A stretch of 63,351 nucleotides of DNA, taken from NCBI RefSeq assembly GCF_001597745.1, contig NZ_LUHJ01000072.1, forward strand, positions 23,797 to 87,147, written 5' to 3'. Position numbers and translations under genes: made by a program. Positions 1 through 8,906 of this stretch are shown piece after piece; within the stretch, counting starts at the first letter, position 1, and each line of letters opens with the position of its first letter. The notes under the pieces are model-generated. The model saw nothing but the letters and a program-made list of their open reading frames with translations, searched no databases and had not been told where the DNA came from. This DNA comes from Anabaena sp. 4-3 (lineage in GTDB: Bacteria; Cyanobacteriota; Cyanobacteriia; Cyanobacteriales; Nostocaceae).

Positions 1-114
1 GTAACCACCATGAACAGAATCATCAAGATTGTTCAATTCGTTGAGGAAGCTTTCAGAATCTTGGAACAATTCTGAACCAGTAGCACGTAATTCGTTAACA
101 GCAATAAACGCCAT
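1..114 (-). CDS. N-terminal part of a small leader-like peptide (runs off the window)
   Basis: The 38 visible codons start MAFIAVNELRATGSELF and end at the window edge with HGGY. A clean TAGGAG ribosome-binding site lies 7 bases before the ATG. The acidic helix-prone N-terminus followed by Gly-Gly resembles the double-glycine leaders of exported peptides or bacteriocin-like precursors. That resemblance is an inference, because the residues after GGY lie outside the window. The next gene (625-882) has a comparable N-terminus. No database family was identified. Confidence 0.6.
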   Translation of the reverse strand, partial: MAFIAVNELRATGSELFQDSESFLNELNNLDDSVHGGY

Positions 115-443
115 GATAGACTCCTAAAACAATTCTTGTTTTGAGTATTTTCTTGCGGTAAGTTAAGCTGGCTTTGCTTAACTGATGATTCAATTTTTAT
201 TTACTTTTTTTGTGAAAATCAAGAGAAAAAACTTGATTCAAGAGACATAAATCAGTTATATATGTCTATTTTGAGATTGATATTGACTAGATTTAGTATT
301 GATATATTTTTGAGAAACCTTGCATTAGTAATCACAGATTTAGGATAAGGTTATTGGTTTCTATAGCCACGACTTCCAGTCGTTCTGGCTTGCTGATTTT
401 CAAACATCTTCTAAACGTAGAGAAGAAAGAATACAGAAAACAA

Positions 444-472
444 GTAGGGTGAACAGTCAACGCCCACCCTAC
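444..472. repeat. Short palindromic repeat with GTAGGGTG arms
   Basis: GTAGGGTG (444-451) and CACCCTAC (465-472) form an 8-bp perfect stem with a 13-base loop. The arms match those of other dispersed elements in the window (6891, 20245, 58012, 62415), suggesting a common palindromic repeat of Nostoc-type genomes. Confidence 0.55.
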
Positions 473-553
473 ACCACATACCATTGAATTTTGCAATTAT
501 CATTGAGGATGCCTGTATAATCGCCTCAAAATACATAATGGTTTCCATTAAAA

Positions 554-591
554 ATCGTGTGTTTAACTTAATCTGCATTCAAACACACGAT
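554..591 (-). terminator. Rho-independent terminator of the 85-residue gene
   Basis: ATCGTGTGTTT (554-564) pairs perfectly with AAACACACGAT (581-591). Read on the minus strand, the hairpin is followed by a T-run and lies 34 bases beyond the stop codon of the gene at 625-882. Confidence 0.65.
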
Positions 592-624
592 AATCATGAA
601 TATTAAGTTGTAATTGGTTAAAGA

Positions 625-882
625 CTATTGAGGTATACCAAGTTGTCCTCGCAAATCTTTAAGTTGTAAGTCTAGATTATCCATCCATTGACTAAGAATT
701 GCATTTGTATCAGGCATTGAGGCTGGACTTGCTTCTTCTATAGGGGCAGGATTTGAATTTCTCCTTCTTCCGTATCTTCTTTCCAATCCAGCATATACAT
801 TCATCATTTCCCAAAGCGTCAGATCATGAATAAACTTTTGGTCATCGCTTGGAGAAAGATCAGAGATAATTATTTTTACCAT
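625..882 (-). CDS. Small protein of unknown function with peptide-leader-like N-terminus
   Basis: An 85-residue protein beginning MVKIIISDLSPSDDQKFI. A GGAGG ribosome-binding site sits about 8 bases upstream and a strong terminator follows, so it is probably a real single-gene unit. The first about 32 residues (ISDL-x-P then F-x-x-DLT-x-x-E-M and V-x-AG) resemble the leader of the neighbouring peptide gene at 1-114. A basic patch (RRYGRRR, about 36-42) and a hydrophilic tail follow. There is no membrane segment. It could be a precursor-like peptide or simply a small soluble protein; no function is assigned. Confidence 0.6.
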   Translation of the reverse strand: MVKIIISDLSPSDDQKFIHDLTLWEMMNVYAGLERRYGRRRNSNPAPIEEASPASMPDTNAILSQWMDNLDLQLKDLRGQLGIPQ

Positions 883-1084
883 TTGCTTGCCTCCGTCAAT
901 ACGGTCATGCCAATTAACAAGGTACAGAGATATAACTAATTTGCCAAATTAGGATTATCCCCTTATATTTTGATTTGCTATTGCAGAAAGTCAAGATTTT
1001 TTCTCGATATTTTCAGACAGAATACAAGGTATTTTGTCTATAAAAGCCTAGAATTTCTAATAGTAAAATTCATTTGTCTAGGGT

Positions 1085-1118
1085 TAAACAAAAACCCCGC
1101 TTTCTTCGAGAAGCGGGG
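1085..1118 (-). terminator. Terminator of the M16 peptidase operon
   Basis: CCCCGCTT (1095-1102) pairs with AAGCGGGG (1111-1118). On the minus strand the hairpin is followed by GTTTTTGTTT, a typical rho-independent terminator, 45 bases past the stop of the 1163-2680 gene. Confidence 0.85.
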
Positions 1119-1162
1119 TGATAATGCCCTAAATATAGGGAAATTGAAATACATCTCAGCTA

Positions 1163-2680
1163 TTACTTTTTAGCCTGTGGTTGTGAATTAGGAATTGTCA
1201 CATCTATTGGTGTCACCTGCGCTGCTAGCTGCGTCAATGGTGGTTGAATGGCGGTTTGATTACCAACGACTAAAGTTACTAAGTTATCTGGCTTGAGGTA
1301 TTGCTTGGCTACCCGTTGCACATCTGCGGCTGTGGTTGCAGAGACGGCTTTTTGATAGCGGAACAGAAAATCAGCCGGATAGCCGTAATATTCGTAGCGC
1401 ATCAACCGCGATAAGGTTTGAGCAGGGTCTTGAAAGTTGAACACAAAAGAATTGAGTGTAGACTCTTTAGCATAGGCTAATTCTTGTGCTGTGATTGGTT
1501 GGGTTTGGATGCGCTGAATTTCTGCCTGTAAAGCTTTGACAAACTGCACAGTGGCATCAGAACGAGTTTGTCCACCTGCAATGAAAATTCCAGGGTAATC
1601 AAAGCGGGGACTCCAGATACCATAGACAGAATAAGCTAAACCTTGACGCGATCGCACCTCATTGAATAACCTACCCCCAAACCCATTTAACACCCCATTC
1701 AATACATCCAAGGCTGCATAGTCAGGGTTATCAAACCTACCGCCCAGATGTCCCACTAAAATACTACTTTGCGTTAACTGGGGCTGATTCACCATAAATA
1801 CCCCACCTGTATTAGCTGGTGATACTTCTGGTAAGGGAAGTTTAATCATTCTGGGGTTACGTCGCCAATCACCGAGTTTAGCTTGGATGAGCGATCGCAT
1901 TTTTTTAGCGTCAAAATCTCCCACAATTCCCAAAATCATCTGATTGGGGTGGAAAAAATCCTGATGGAAGTTAACCAAATCTTCGCGAGTAATCCTATCT
2001 ACAGTCGCATATTCTGTAGTGCGAGCATAGGGGCTTTCCTTGCCATAAATTAACTTGCGAAACTCACGACTAGCAATATCATCTGGGTCATCGTTACGCC
2101 GAGCAATCGCACCCTTAACCTTAGTTTTCGCTAAATCTAGCTGTTCTTGAGCAAATACAGGCTCACGCAGCACCTCAGCAAACAACCCAAACACAGTTTC
2201 AACATCTTCACTAAGTGCATCAAAACTCGCACTAGCCGCAGCCTCACCAATGCTAGTTTCTACAGCTGCCGCCCGTTGTTCTAAAATTTCATTGAGTTGA
2301 TCCGGTGAATGCTTTGTAGTTCCTCCAGTCCGCATCACCGTACCTGTAATACCAGCCAGTCCCACTTTATCACTACCTTCCCAACGGCTTCCAGCCCGTA
2401 TCAACGCCGTACCACTCACCAAAGGTAGTTCGTGATCCTCCATTAAATAGACAACCAAACCGTTGCGTAATACATACCGTTCATACTGGGGTAACTTAAT
2501 CTCAGGCAACGGCGCAAACTGCAACTCTGCATAATACTTGGCTGCTGCTGTCGCCACTGGAGAAAAGTTAAAAGTTACCAGTAAAAAGGCGCAAGCAACC
2601 ATCAACACATAAATCAGCCTTTTTCCCGTAGTAACTTTCTTGAACATCTGCTGTTTAACCCTCTGCATAACTCGCCACAT
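1163..2680 (-). CDS. M16 family peptidase-like protein, non-catalytic partner
   Basis: A 505-residue protein with an N-terminal membrane/signal segment (about 22-45, ending ATAAAK) and two M16 (pitrilysin/MPP-like) halves. The position that should carry the zinc motif HxxEH reads GITGTVMRTGGT, so this copy lacks the zinc ligands. The second half carries the family's substrate-loop pattern (GFGGRLFNEVRSRQGLAY). It lies 69 bases after the catalytic homologue at 2750-4441 and is probably co-transcribed. The pair resembles the alpha/beta arrangement of mitochondrial processing peptidase and two-subunit bacterial M16 enzymes. Its likely role is to complete a heterodimeric periplasmic or membrane-anchored protease. 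Confidence 0.88.
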   Translation of the reverse strand: MWRVMQRVKQQMFKKVTTGKRLIYVLMVACAFLLVTFNFSPVATAAAKYYAELQFAPLPEIKLPQYERYVLRNGLVVYLMEDHELPLVSGTALIRAGSRWEGSDKVGLAGITGTVMRTGGTTKHSPDQLNEILEQRAAAVETSIGEAAASASFDALSEDVETVFGLFAEVLREPVFAQEQLDLAKTKVKGAIARRNDDPDDIASREFRKLIYGKESPYARTTEYATVDRITREDLVNFHQDFFHPNQMILGIVGDFDAKKMRSLIQAKLGDWRRNPRMIKLPLPEVSPANTGGVFMVNQPQLTQSSILVGHLGGRFDNPDYAALDVLNGVLNGFGGRLFNEVRSRQGLAYSVYGIWSPRFDYPGIFIAGGQTRSDATVQFVKALQAEIQRIQTQPITAQELAYAKESTLNSFVFNFQDPAQTLSRLMRYEYYGYPADFLFRYQKAVSATTAADVQRVAKQYLKPDNLVTLVVGNQTAIQPPLTQLAAQVTPIDVTIPNSQPQAKK

Positions 2681-2749
2681 ACAACATCATTATTTTTACT
2701 TGTCTGGTTTGTAGTAAGGACTTAAGTCCTTACTTTGAACTGGAATTGT

Positions 2750-4441
2750 TTAACCCTGTTTTGCTAACAACTTGCCAATTGTGCGATTTTCCGGCGTGAA
2801 TGTGGCTTTTGCGACTCGCTGAATATCCGCAGGAGTCACCGCCGCAATATCATCTAATTGTTGAAACAAATTCCGCCAAGAGCCAGTTTTGACTTGATAT
2901 TCTAAAAGTTGCTGTGCCATGCCCATGTTAGAGTCGAGGCTGCGTAATAAACCCGCCCTTGCTTGGGTTTTCACCCGTTCCAATTCCGAAGCGGTGACAG
3001 GTTCAGTTTTCAACTTCTCAATTTCTTGGCGTAAACCCGCCCCTACTTCGTCAACTGTGCGACCAGGAGCAGTGAGAGCATAGAATAACATCAGGTTTGG
3101 GTACTTATCTCCGGGGAAGCCGCTAAAACCTTGAGCATTTAAAGCCAAACGTTGCTGTTCTACTAAAGATTTATACAACCGTGATGTCCGCCCGTTGCTC
3201 AATAAACTGCCAATGATGTCATAAACTGCATTATCTGGGTGAGTGACAGCCGGACGGTGATAACCTTCTAAATACCAAGGTTGGGAAGGTAACTCTACCG
3301 TCACTTCTCGCGTTTGGGTTTGTTGCGGTTCGGTAGGAATTTTTGCTTGATATTTGGGTTTAGCCTGATAGCGTCCAAAATAAATCTGTGCTAATCTTTT
3401 CACCTCAGTTGGGTTAACATCTCCCACCACAGCAATAGTGATATTACTGGGTACATAGTGAGTTTCAAAAAATGTTTGCACATCTTTTGGTGTCAGGTTA
3501 CGGATATCATTGTCGTAACCAATCACAGGCCGCCTATAGGGATGGACTTTGAAAGCTGTATCAATAAATTTCTCTACCATCAACCCGATAGGTGAATTGT
3601 CCACCCGCATCCGGCGTTCTTCTAAAATTACATCTCTTTCTTTATAAAACTCTCGCCGAATTACTGGGTCAAGAAATCGTTCTGATTCTAGTGACATCCA
3701 CAGTTCCAACTTGTTGGCAGGAAAACTGTAAAAATAACGTGTTGCTTCTGCGGAAGTTGTGGCATTTAAACCTACCCCTCCGGCTTGCTGGACAATTTGC
3801 CCTAATTCGTTTTGCTTGACAAATGTAGCAGCTTGTGATTGTACCTGCTTGAAAGTGGTTTGCAACTTAGTAACTTCATCTTGTTTACCATTTGCTTTTG
3901 CTGCTTGAATTTGCTCATCCAACTGTTCCAAACGCTCAAGCAGGATTTTTTCAGCTTGGTAGTCTTTTGTACCAATGCGGGTAGTGCCTTTAAATGCCAA
4001 ATGTTCTAGAAAGTGTGCTACACCTGTTTTACCGTCGGGTTCATCCACACCCCCCACATCAGCGTAGGTGAGAAAAGATACTACTGGTGCTTGGTGGCGT
4101 TCCAAGACAATGAACTTCATGCCGTTATTCAACCGAAACTCTGTGAGATTTTTAATTACCTGATCTAAATAGGGTTGAATTGAACTTTTAACACCAGGTG
4201 TGGAACTTTTGCCCCGTTGTAATGTGATTTCAGGAGTAGGTGCGGTTGTGGTTTGAGCTAAAGCGATGTCTGGTATTAGCCCTAACCAAACAAATGTAAG
4301 GAAAAGTAAAGTTATAACAAATCTCCGCGCTAAATTCGCCTGAGTTCTTAAAATGGGAGGAATATAAACCTGAGTCTTTGTTGAAGGCTGAAAATGGTTA
4401 TCTGGTGTGTGTGAGCAAGGAAACTGATTCATAAGCAACAA
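2750..4441 (-). CDS. M16 family zinc peptidase, catalytic partner
   Basis: A 563-residue protein with a cytoplasmic leader, a hydrophobic segment (about 42-60) ending ALAQ, and the M16 zinc motif HFLEH (H143, E146, H147). A charged, coiled-coil-like insertion (about 160-210) separates this motif from the distal half, which is common in cyanobacterial members. The second half holds a GRTSRLYKSLVEQQ segment. It is the first gene of a two-gene minus-strand operon with the non-catalytic partner downstream, and is divergent from a TetR regulator 142 bases away. The true start may be a later Met, since the first 40 residues are unusual for a signal peptide. Confidence 0.9.
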   Translation of the reverse strand: MLLMNQFPCSHTPDNHFQPSTKTQVYIPPILRTQANLARRFVITLLFLTFVWLGLIPDIALAQTTTAPTPEITLQRGKSSTPGVKSSIQPYLDQVIKNLTEFRLNNGMKFIVLERHQAPVVSFLTYADVGGVDEPDGKTGVAHFLEHLAFKGTTRIGTKDYQAEKILLERLEQLDEQIQAAKANGKQDEVTKLQTTFKQVQSQAATFVKQNELGQIVQQAGGVGLNATTSAEATRYFYSFPANKLELWMSLESERFLDPVIRREFYKERDVILEERRMRVDNSPIGLMVEKFIDTAFKVHPYRRPVIGYDNDIRNLTPKDVQTFFETHYVPSNITIAVVGDVNPTEVKRLAQIYFGRYQAKPKYQAKIPTEPQQTQTREVTVELPSQPWYLEGYHRPAVTHPDNAVYDIIGSLLSNGRTSRLYKSLVEQQRLALNAQGFSGFPGDKYPNLMLFYALTAPGRTVDEVGAGLRQEIEKLKTEPVTASELERVKTQARAGLLRSLDSNMGMAQQLLEYQVKTGSWRNLFQQLDDIAAVTPADIQRVAKATFTPENRTIGKLLAKQG

Positions 4442-4524
4442 GTAGAATAAATTTTCACTACCTAAGCAACAGGGAAATTAACAAGCAGAGCGTTAATCTT
4501 GTATTAAGCTTTCTATGGTTTTTG

Positions 4525-4536
4525 TACCTGAAGGTA
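4525..4536. promoter_or_regulatory. Candidate TetR operator in the divergent promoter region
   Basis: TACCTGAAGGTA is a 5+2+5 inverted repeat midway between the divergently transcribed M16 operon and the tetR-type gene. A wider inverted pair, ATGGTTT (4515-4521) and AAACCAT (4551-4557), surrounds it. Its position suits autoregulation, but binding is inferred only. Confidence 0.35.
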
Positions 4537-4583
4537 GACAATAATGCTACAAACCATGTTCCGAAGATTTTACAATAACTATT

Positions 4584-5198
4584 ATGCGAGTTTTTCATTC
4601 TTCCCCACCTTCAGAGGCACAAACACGTACCCGCATTTTAGAAGCAGCATTACGCTTATTTGCTGCTCAAGGATTTGATGGTACTACCACCCGCGACTTA
4701 GCCCAAGCGGCTGGAGTCGCTGAGGGGACTTTATTTCGCCATTTTCCCAATAAAAAGGCCATTTTAGTAGAGGTGGCGACTGGTGGCTGGGTGGAGATTC
4801 TCACGGATTTGCTCACAGAATTGAGTGAAATGGGCAGCTATAAGGCTGTGGCTCAAGTAATGCGCCGTCGGATGTGGAATTTGCAAAAGAATGCGGACTT
4901 GATGCGCGTTTGCTTTATGGAGGTGCAATTTCATCCAGATTTGCGCGATCGCATTCAAACAGAAGTCATTACTAAAATGACAGATGTGGCTCAAGCTTTC
5001 TTCCAAACCGCAATGGATAAAGGCATTTATCGCCAAATGGATGCGAATCTGGTAGCGAAAGTATTTTTAGGAATGTTTGCGATCGCAGGTTTTTCTAACA
5101 ACACCGTCATGGAACCCGACGCTTCCCCCCAACAAATGCAAGAAATGGCAGAAGGTTTAGCTGATATCTTTCTCAATGGCGTATTAGCTAAGGATTAA
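4584..5198 (+). CDS. TetR/AcrR family transcriptional regulator
   Basis: A 204-residue protein. Residues about 14-60 form the TetR DNA-binding domain: RTRILEAALRLFAAQGFDGT, then TTRDLAQAAGVAEGTLFRHF, the classic helix-turn-helix with the GTLFRHFPNK signature. The remainder is helical and matches the ligand-binding/dimerisation part in length. It is divergent from the M16 peptidase operon with a palindrome between them, so self-control and control of that operon are plausible but inferred. The ligand is unknown. Confidence 0.92.
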   Translation: MRVFHSSPPSEAQTRTRILEAALRLFAAQGFDGTTTRDLAQAAGVAEGTLFRHFPNKKAILVEVATGGWVEILTDLLTELSEMGSYKAVAQVMRRRMWNLQKNADLMRVCFMEVQFHPDLRDRIQTEVITKMTDVAQAFFQTAMDKGIYRQMDANLVAKVFLGMFAIAGFSNNTVMEPDASPQQMQEMAEGLADIFLNGVLAKD

Positions 5199-5235
5199 TT
5201 TGAGCAGCTAGCGGTTAGTGTTGCTAATTTCCTAC

Positions 5236-5691
5236 TCACCATTCCCTATCCCCTAATATCTTCGCTTGTTGACTCCACTGTTGAACCAGTTCAATTGCTG
5301 GACACAAATCTCTGCGCTGCATGGTTGCAACCTGCAAGCGCATAATTTGTTGATGTAATCTGTGAGTAGGAGTCTGCGCTAACTGTGCTACTGAACCTAC
5401 CCCAGTGTGTAGCAACAAACCACAATATTGAATTCCCACACTAGGAACACGCGCCAAATCAGCCAAGGCTATCCACTTATTAACATACTGAAGGTGAACC
5501 TGTAATTTATTAGCCAAGACTAGCCTATCTTGGGGGGTTTTACCTTGTTTGACTAACCCGCCTGTGGTTGTAATTCCGCAATTTTGCAATTGAGATTGTT
5601 CTTGTGAACTTAATCCCGGTAATTGTTCAATCGGCCAGTCACAAGATTGCATCTGGCTGCGCTGGGGAATACCCGTTTTTTTAGCACACAT
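5236..5691 (-). CDS. DUF4332-type helix-hairpin-helix protein
   Basis: A 151-residue protein with two helix-hairpin-helix-like units: LPGLSSQEQSQLQNCGITTT (about 24-43) and ARVPSVGIQYCGLLLHTGVG (about 81-100), each followed by a leucine-rich helix. This pattern of paired HhH motifs with the phrase GI-x-T-x-x-x-L is typical of DUF4332 proteins, which may bind nucleic acid. There is no signal peptide or membrane segment. It is a single gene between tetR and a repeat-rich gap; function not established. Confidence 0.7.
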   Translation of the reverse strand: MCAKKTGIPQRSQMQSCDWPIEQLPGLSSQEQSQLQNCGITTTGGLVKQGKTPQDRLVLANKLQVHLQYVNKWIALADLARVPSVGIQYCGLLLHTGVGSVAQLAQTPTHRLHQQIMRLQVATMQRRDLCPAIELVQQWSQQAKILGDREW

Positions 5692-5814
5692 CTTTAATAA
5701 ATAATCATAAGTTGTCTTTAATATTGTGGCTTTTTCTTCAGGGAATTGGGGACTCTTGACTGGGGAGATGAGGGGTATGAGGAAGCAGGGGAGCAGGGGG
5801 AGCGGAGGAGAGAA

Positions 5815-5863
5815 ACTAATGACTAATGACCAATAACTAATGACTAATGACTAATGACTAATC
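5815..5863. repeat. Heptameric short tandem repeat array (STRR)
   Basis: About seven copies of ACTAATG/TAGTCAT with minor variants. This class of short tandemly repeated repetitive sequence is characteristic of heterocystous cyanobacteria. Read on the minus strand the array supplies the last codons and stop of the PhzF-family gene (I-S-H-TAG). Confidence 0.9.
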
Positions 5864-6651
5864 AACTCTCCCCTTAAAACTGTAACAGCTTGACCTGCTA
5901 AAAACACGCGATCGCCTCCTGGATAATTCACTTTAACTACACCGCCACGGCTCGATGCTTGATATGCTAAGAATTGATTTTTATTTAGGCGATCGCGCCA
6001 ATATGAAGCCAAGCAACAATGAGCCGCACCCGTCACCGGATCTTCATTAATCCCCAAACCCGGCGCAAAGAAACGCGACACAAAATCGTATTCTGAATCA
6101 GGGTGCGTAATGCTAGTAACAATCACATCCGCCATAGGCAGAGTTTTCAATCGTGGAAAATTCGGCTGCATTTGCCGGACTAAATCTTCAGATTCGACTT
6201 CTACCAAATAACCTAAATAATTCTCTACCACTGATTTTAAAGGTACTCCTAAAGCCTCACTCAGTCCTGACGGTGGCATAATTGCTTGTGAGTGAGTCAC
6301 CGGAAAATCTAACTCAATCCAATCACCTTGTCGTTGAGCAATCAATAACCCGCTTTTAGTATGAAAACGTGCAGCTTCATCCGTTGATAAATGTCCCTCA
6401 GACCATAATACATGGGCGGTTGCTAAGGTAGCATGACCACAAAGCGGTACCTCTGTCGTTGGTGTAAACCAGCGCAGATAAAAACCATCATCCTGTTTCA
6501 CAACAAAAGCCGTTTCTGATAAATTCATCTCTTGCGCTACATTCTGCATCCACTCATCCGCTTGGGGAGTCTCTAAAACACAAACTGCCGCAGGATTTCC
6601 CGCAAAGGGTTTGTCAGTAAAAGCATCAACCTGAGTAATTATTTGTCCCAT
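5851..6651 (-). CDS. PhzF family isomerase/epimerase-like enzyme
   Basis: A diaminopimelate-epimerase-fold protein of the PhzF family. From the chosen ATG at 6651 (MGQIITQVDAFT) it is 266 residues, the usual length, with FAGNPAAVC (about 16-24), the conserved acidic residue in NLSETAFV (E46), PLCGHATLATAH (about 70-81) and GAAHCCLASYW near the C-terminus. A start 10 codons earlier is open, but that extension is not family-like. The substrate is unknown: members act on small hydrophobic acids, and only a subset makes phenazine. The C-terminal I-S-H and the stop codon lie inside the heptamer repeat array. Confidence 0.88.
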   Translation of the reverse strand: MGQIITQVDAFTDKPFAGNPAAVCVLETPQADEWMQNVAQEMNLSETAFVVKQDDGFYLRWFTPTTEVPLCGHATLATAHVLWSEGHLSTDEAARFHTKSGLLIAQRQGDWIELDFPVTHSQAIMPPSGLSEALGVPLKSVVENYLGYLVEVESEDLVRQMQPNFPRLKTLPMADVIVTSITHPDSEYDFVSRFFAPGLGINEDPVTGAAHCCLASYWRDRLNKNQFLAYQASSRGGVVKVNYPGGDRVFLAGQAVTVLRGELISH

Positions 6652-6727
6652 AAAGTCACCCTGATAATGAGGGAACACCAAAAAATCAATTATTCATCAT
6701 TAATTTAATCGTAAATAAACCTGTACT

Positions 6728-6756
6728 GTAGGGGTTTAGCAATGCTAAACCCCTAC
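6728..6756. repeat. Perfect 14-bp inverted repeat (hairpin element)
   Basis: GTAGGGGTTTAGCA, one base, then its exact reverse complement. It is upstream of the PhzF gene. It is a typical Nostoc palindromic repeat rather than a terminator, since no convergent gene ends here. Confidence 0.7.
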
Positions 6757-6889
6757 GAAATATATGGTTTATCTATATACATACTTGGTATTTATTGTCA
6801 ATGTGTCAGTTGTAATTGAATACTGTTGTCTTGATTCCGGTAGATTCAAAGAAAACTAGAGGTTGTTTCAGTTGCTGGATGACAACTCT

Positions 6890-6988
6890 TGTAGGGTGGG
6901 CATTGCTTGTCTGTTGCGAAAACCTTTAGTTTTAGGTTGTTGGCAATGCCCCCCTGACGCTGGTTGAGAATTGTGCAAGATATAACTG
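6890..6988. repeat. Dispersed repeat of about 100 bp, copy 1
   Basis: Begins GTAGGGTGGGCATTGCTTG and ends GCAAGATATAACT. It contains inverted arms GGGCATTGC (6898-6906) and GCAATGCCC (6943-6951). Related copies lie at 20245-20320 and 58012-58110. Confidence 0.75.
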
Positions 6989-7532
6989 ATATCTCCCAAA
7001 TAGTTTGTTGGGTTGCTAATGGTTGCAGCCCTTCAAATTTTACGCCACTCTGTTTTGTCTGAACTGAAGTTGGGTAAGCAAACACCTGAGTATAAAACTT
7101 CTCAGAAAGCTCTCTAGCGTTTTATTTATGAACTAATCGGTTCAGTTTACTTTTTAGGGGTTCGCCAACCGTACCCCCTGCTTTACCGAATGTACAAATT
7201 CATAGTCAGGAAGATAGTTATTCAGGTTTCGTATATAAGTGTATTATATATGTATGAGTAATTTTGCAGAATATCTAGTATAATTAAAGCTTGCTGAAGA
7301 AGGTTAGAAATTGAATTAGATGTCAAAGGGGTTGAGAAATCAAGGTTTGGTTGATGAATCCTTGAATTTACATTGTATTTCTGGTGAAAATGTAAGAGTT
7401 TTTAGACATCTCTAATCATTTTCCAATTCTTTGGTTAGAAAGCTTTGTAACCCTTTATCTAGAAAGACTGTTGCTTTCTTTCAGCAAACCCTAATTATCA
7501 TTTAGCTACAAATTTCTGGTTCAATTAAATAA
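6989..7532. other. Non-coding gap upstream of the McrB-like gene
   Basis: No supported gene. The right half becomes strongly AT-rich towards 7533 and should hold the promoter of the restriction-like pair. No clear operator was seen. Confidence 0.5.
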
Positions 7533-8852
7533 ATGGTTAGAAATTTTTCTCATATTCCTGATCGCACCGAACTTATAGCTAAAACCAATAAAGAGTTTGA
7601 ACGTTTAGGTTGGACACAAACAGAGCAAACAAACTATCTTCGTAACACTTATGGACAAATAATCCGTAATAAACTTACTGATTCGCAGTTGTTAGACTTA
7701 TATACATACTTACACAAGCAACATAATCAACAAAGCAAAGGTAATAATCAAACCATGAAAAGTCCAATTCAAAAAATATTTTTCGGTTGTCCTGGTACTG
7801 GTAAAAGCCACAAAATATCTAATGATGTTGATGGTGGAATTGTTAAGCAAGTTTTAGGTATTGATAAAAATATTTATCCTGAAAATTTAATTAAAACTGT
7901 CTTTCATCCTGAATACACCTATGGGGATTTTATGGGTAAATTAATGCCAATGACGATGAACGAAGATAAAGATAAAAGTGTTTATTATCAATTTTATGAA
8001 GGTCATTTTTTAAAAGCACTATCACAAGCCTATAAAAATATTATAATGGCTCATAAGGAAGGTACGGAAACCCAAAATGTTGCCTTAGTAATTGACGAAA
8101 TTAATCGAGGTAATTCTTCAGCAATTTTTGGTACAGTTTTTCAACTTTTAGACCGTGGTCAAGATGGTTGGTCTGCCTATGGAATTAATATTTCTGATTT
8201 AGAATTTAGAAAGCTTGTTGAACTAATAGGCTTTGCACAAACAGGAATAGATGAGCGTAATCCTACATACAAGTATCAAAACAAAGGTTCATCTTACGTA
8301 CTAGAAAAATTTCCTGTATTTGATGAAATCAAGATTAAAGTAAAAGTTAACACAGCCGTTGGTAGTTCAATTCGTATTCCTCCAAATCTTTCAATATTTG
8401 GAACAATGAATACTTCTGATAATTCTATTTACTTTATGGATAACGCTTTTAAAAGACGTTGGGAATGGGAATATGTAGATTGGAAACAAGATGATGATAA
8501 AGATGTAGATAAAGTAATTTTAGAAGGCTATGGCAATAATAATTATAAATGGAAAGATTTAGTAGAAAAGTTCAATATATTTATTAAAGATAACCATAAT
8601 TCTGTTAGAAGCGGAAGAATTGAAGATATGCAAATAGGTTATCATTTTATAAATACAGATAAAGTTACAGAAGAACAAATAAAAAATAAACTGATGTTTT
8701 TTATTTGGGATAGTGTTTTTAATCGAGACAAAAACCCGCTTCGTGAAATTTTATGTTTTGATAAAAATGATAAGCGATTAGTAACTTTTGGGGATTTTAT
8801 TAAATATCACCAAGATTTTGTTAAAAATCTTTTAAACTATCAGCAAAAATAA
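7533..8852 (+). CDS. McrB-like AAA+ ATPase/GTPase of a restriction-type system
   Basis: A 439-residue protein. A short helical N-terminal domain (about 8-62, GWTQTEQTNYLRNTYG) is followed by an AAA+ core: Walker A GCPGTGKS (85-92), the McrB-type FHPEYTYGDFMG (about 124-135), Walker B ALVIDEINRGN (about 184-194), the McrB sensor motif TMNTSDNS (291-298) and the arginine-finger-like FKRRWEWEY (306-314). These motifs define the McrB branch of AAA+ proteins, motor subunits of modification-dependent or LlaJI-like restriction systems. The usual McrB DNA-recognition domain is absent. The nuclease gene follows after 54 bases. Codon use is far more A/T-rich than in the flanking genes, which suggests horizontal acquisition. 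Confidence 0.85.
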   Translation: MVRNFSHIPDRTELIAKTNKEFERLGWTQTEQTNYLRNTYGQIIRNKLTDSQLLDLYTYLHKQHNQQSKGNNQTMKSPIQKIFFGCPGTGKSHKISNDVDGGIVKQVLGIDKNIYPENLIKTVFHPEYTYGDFMGKLMPMTMNEDKDKSVYYQFYEGHFLKALSQAYKNIIMAHKEGTETQNVALVIDEINRGNSSAIFGTVFQLLDRGQDGWSAYGINISDLEFRKLVELIGFAQTGIDERNPTYKYQNKGSSYVLEKFPVFDEIKIKVKVNTAVGSSIRIPPNLSIFGTMNTSDNSIYFMDNAFKRRWEWEYVDWKQDDDKDVDKVILEGYGNNNYKWKDLVEKFNIFIKDNHNSVRSGRIEDMQIGYHFINTDKVTEEQIKNKLMFFIWDSVFNRDKNPLREILCFDKNDKRLVTFGDFIKYHQDFVKNLLNYQQK

Positions 8853-8906
8853 TCTGTTTGAAATATCCATAATTTCCTATTCAGCTAATAATCTTGTTAA
8901 TGTATC

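Larger units (their letters stand above)
115..624. other. Intergenic stretch, repeat-bearing and AT-rich
   Basis: No convincing gene on either strand. It holds the upstream region of the leader-like gene at the left edge, a GTAGGGTG hairpin repeat (444-472) and the terminator of the 85-residue gene (554-591). Confidence 0.6.

Noticed and set aside
970-1173. 67-codon frame near the M16 operon terminator
   Set aside because: It spans the terminator hairpin and overlaps the end of the peptidase gene; AT-rich and without a ribosome-binding site.
6846-7085. 79-codon frame on the minus strand
   Set aside because: It lies over the dispersed repeat copy 1 and reads as a repeat translation (IANNLKLKVF... 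CPPYK); the same text appears at 20224-20424. It is better explained as repeat sequence than a gene.
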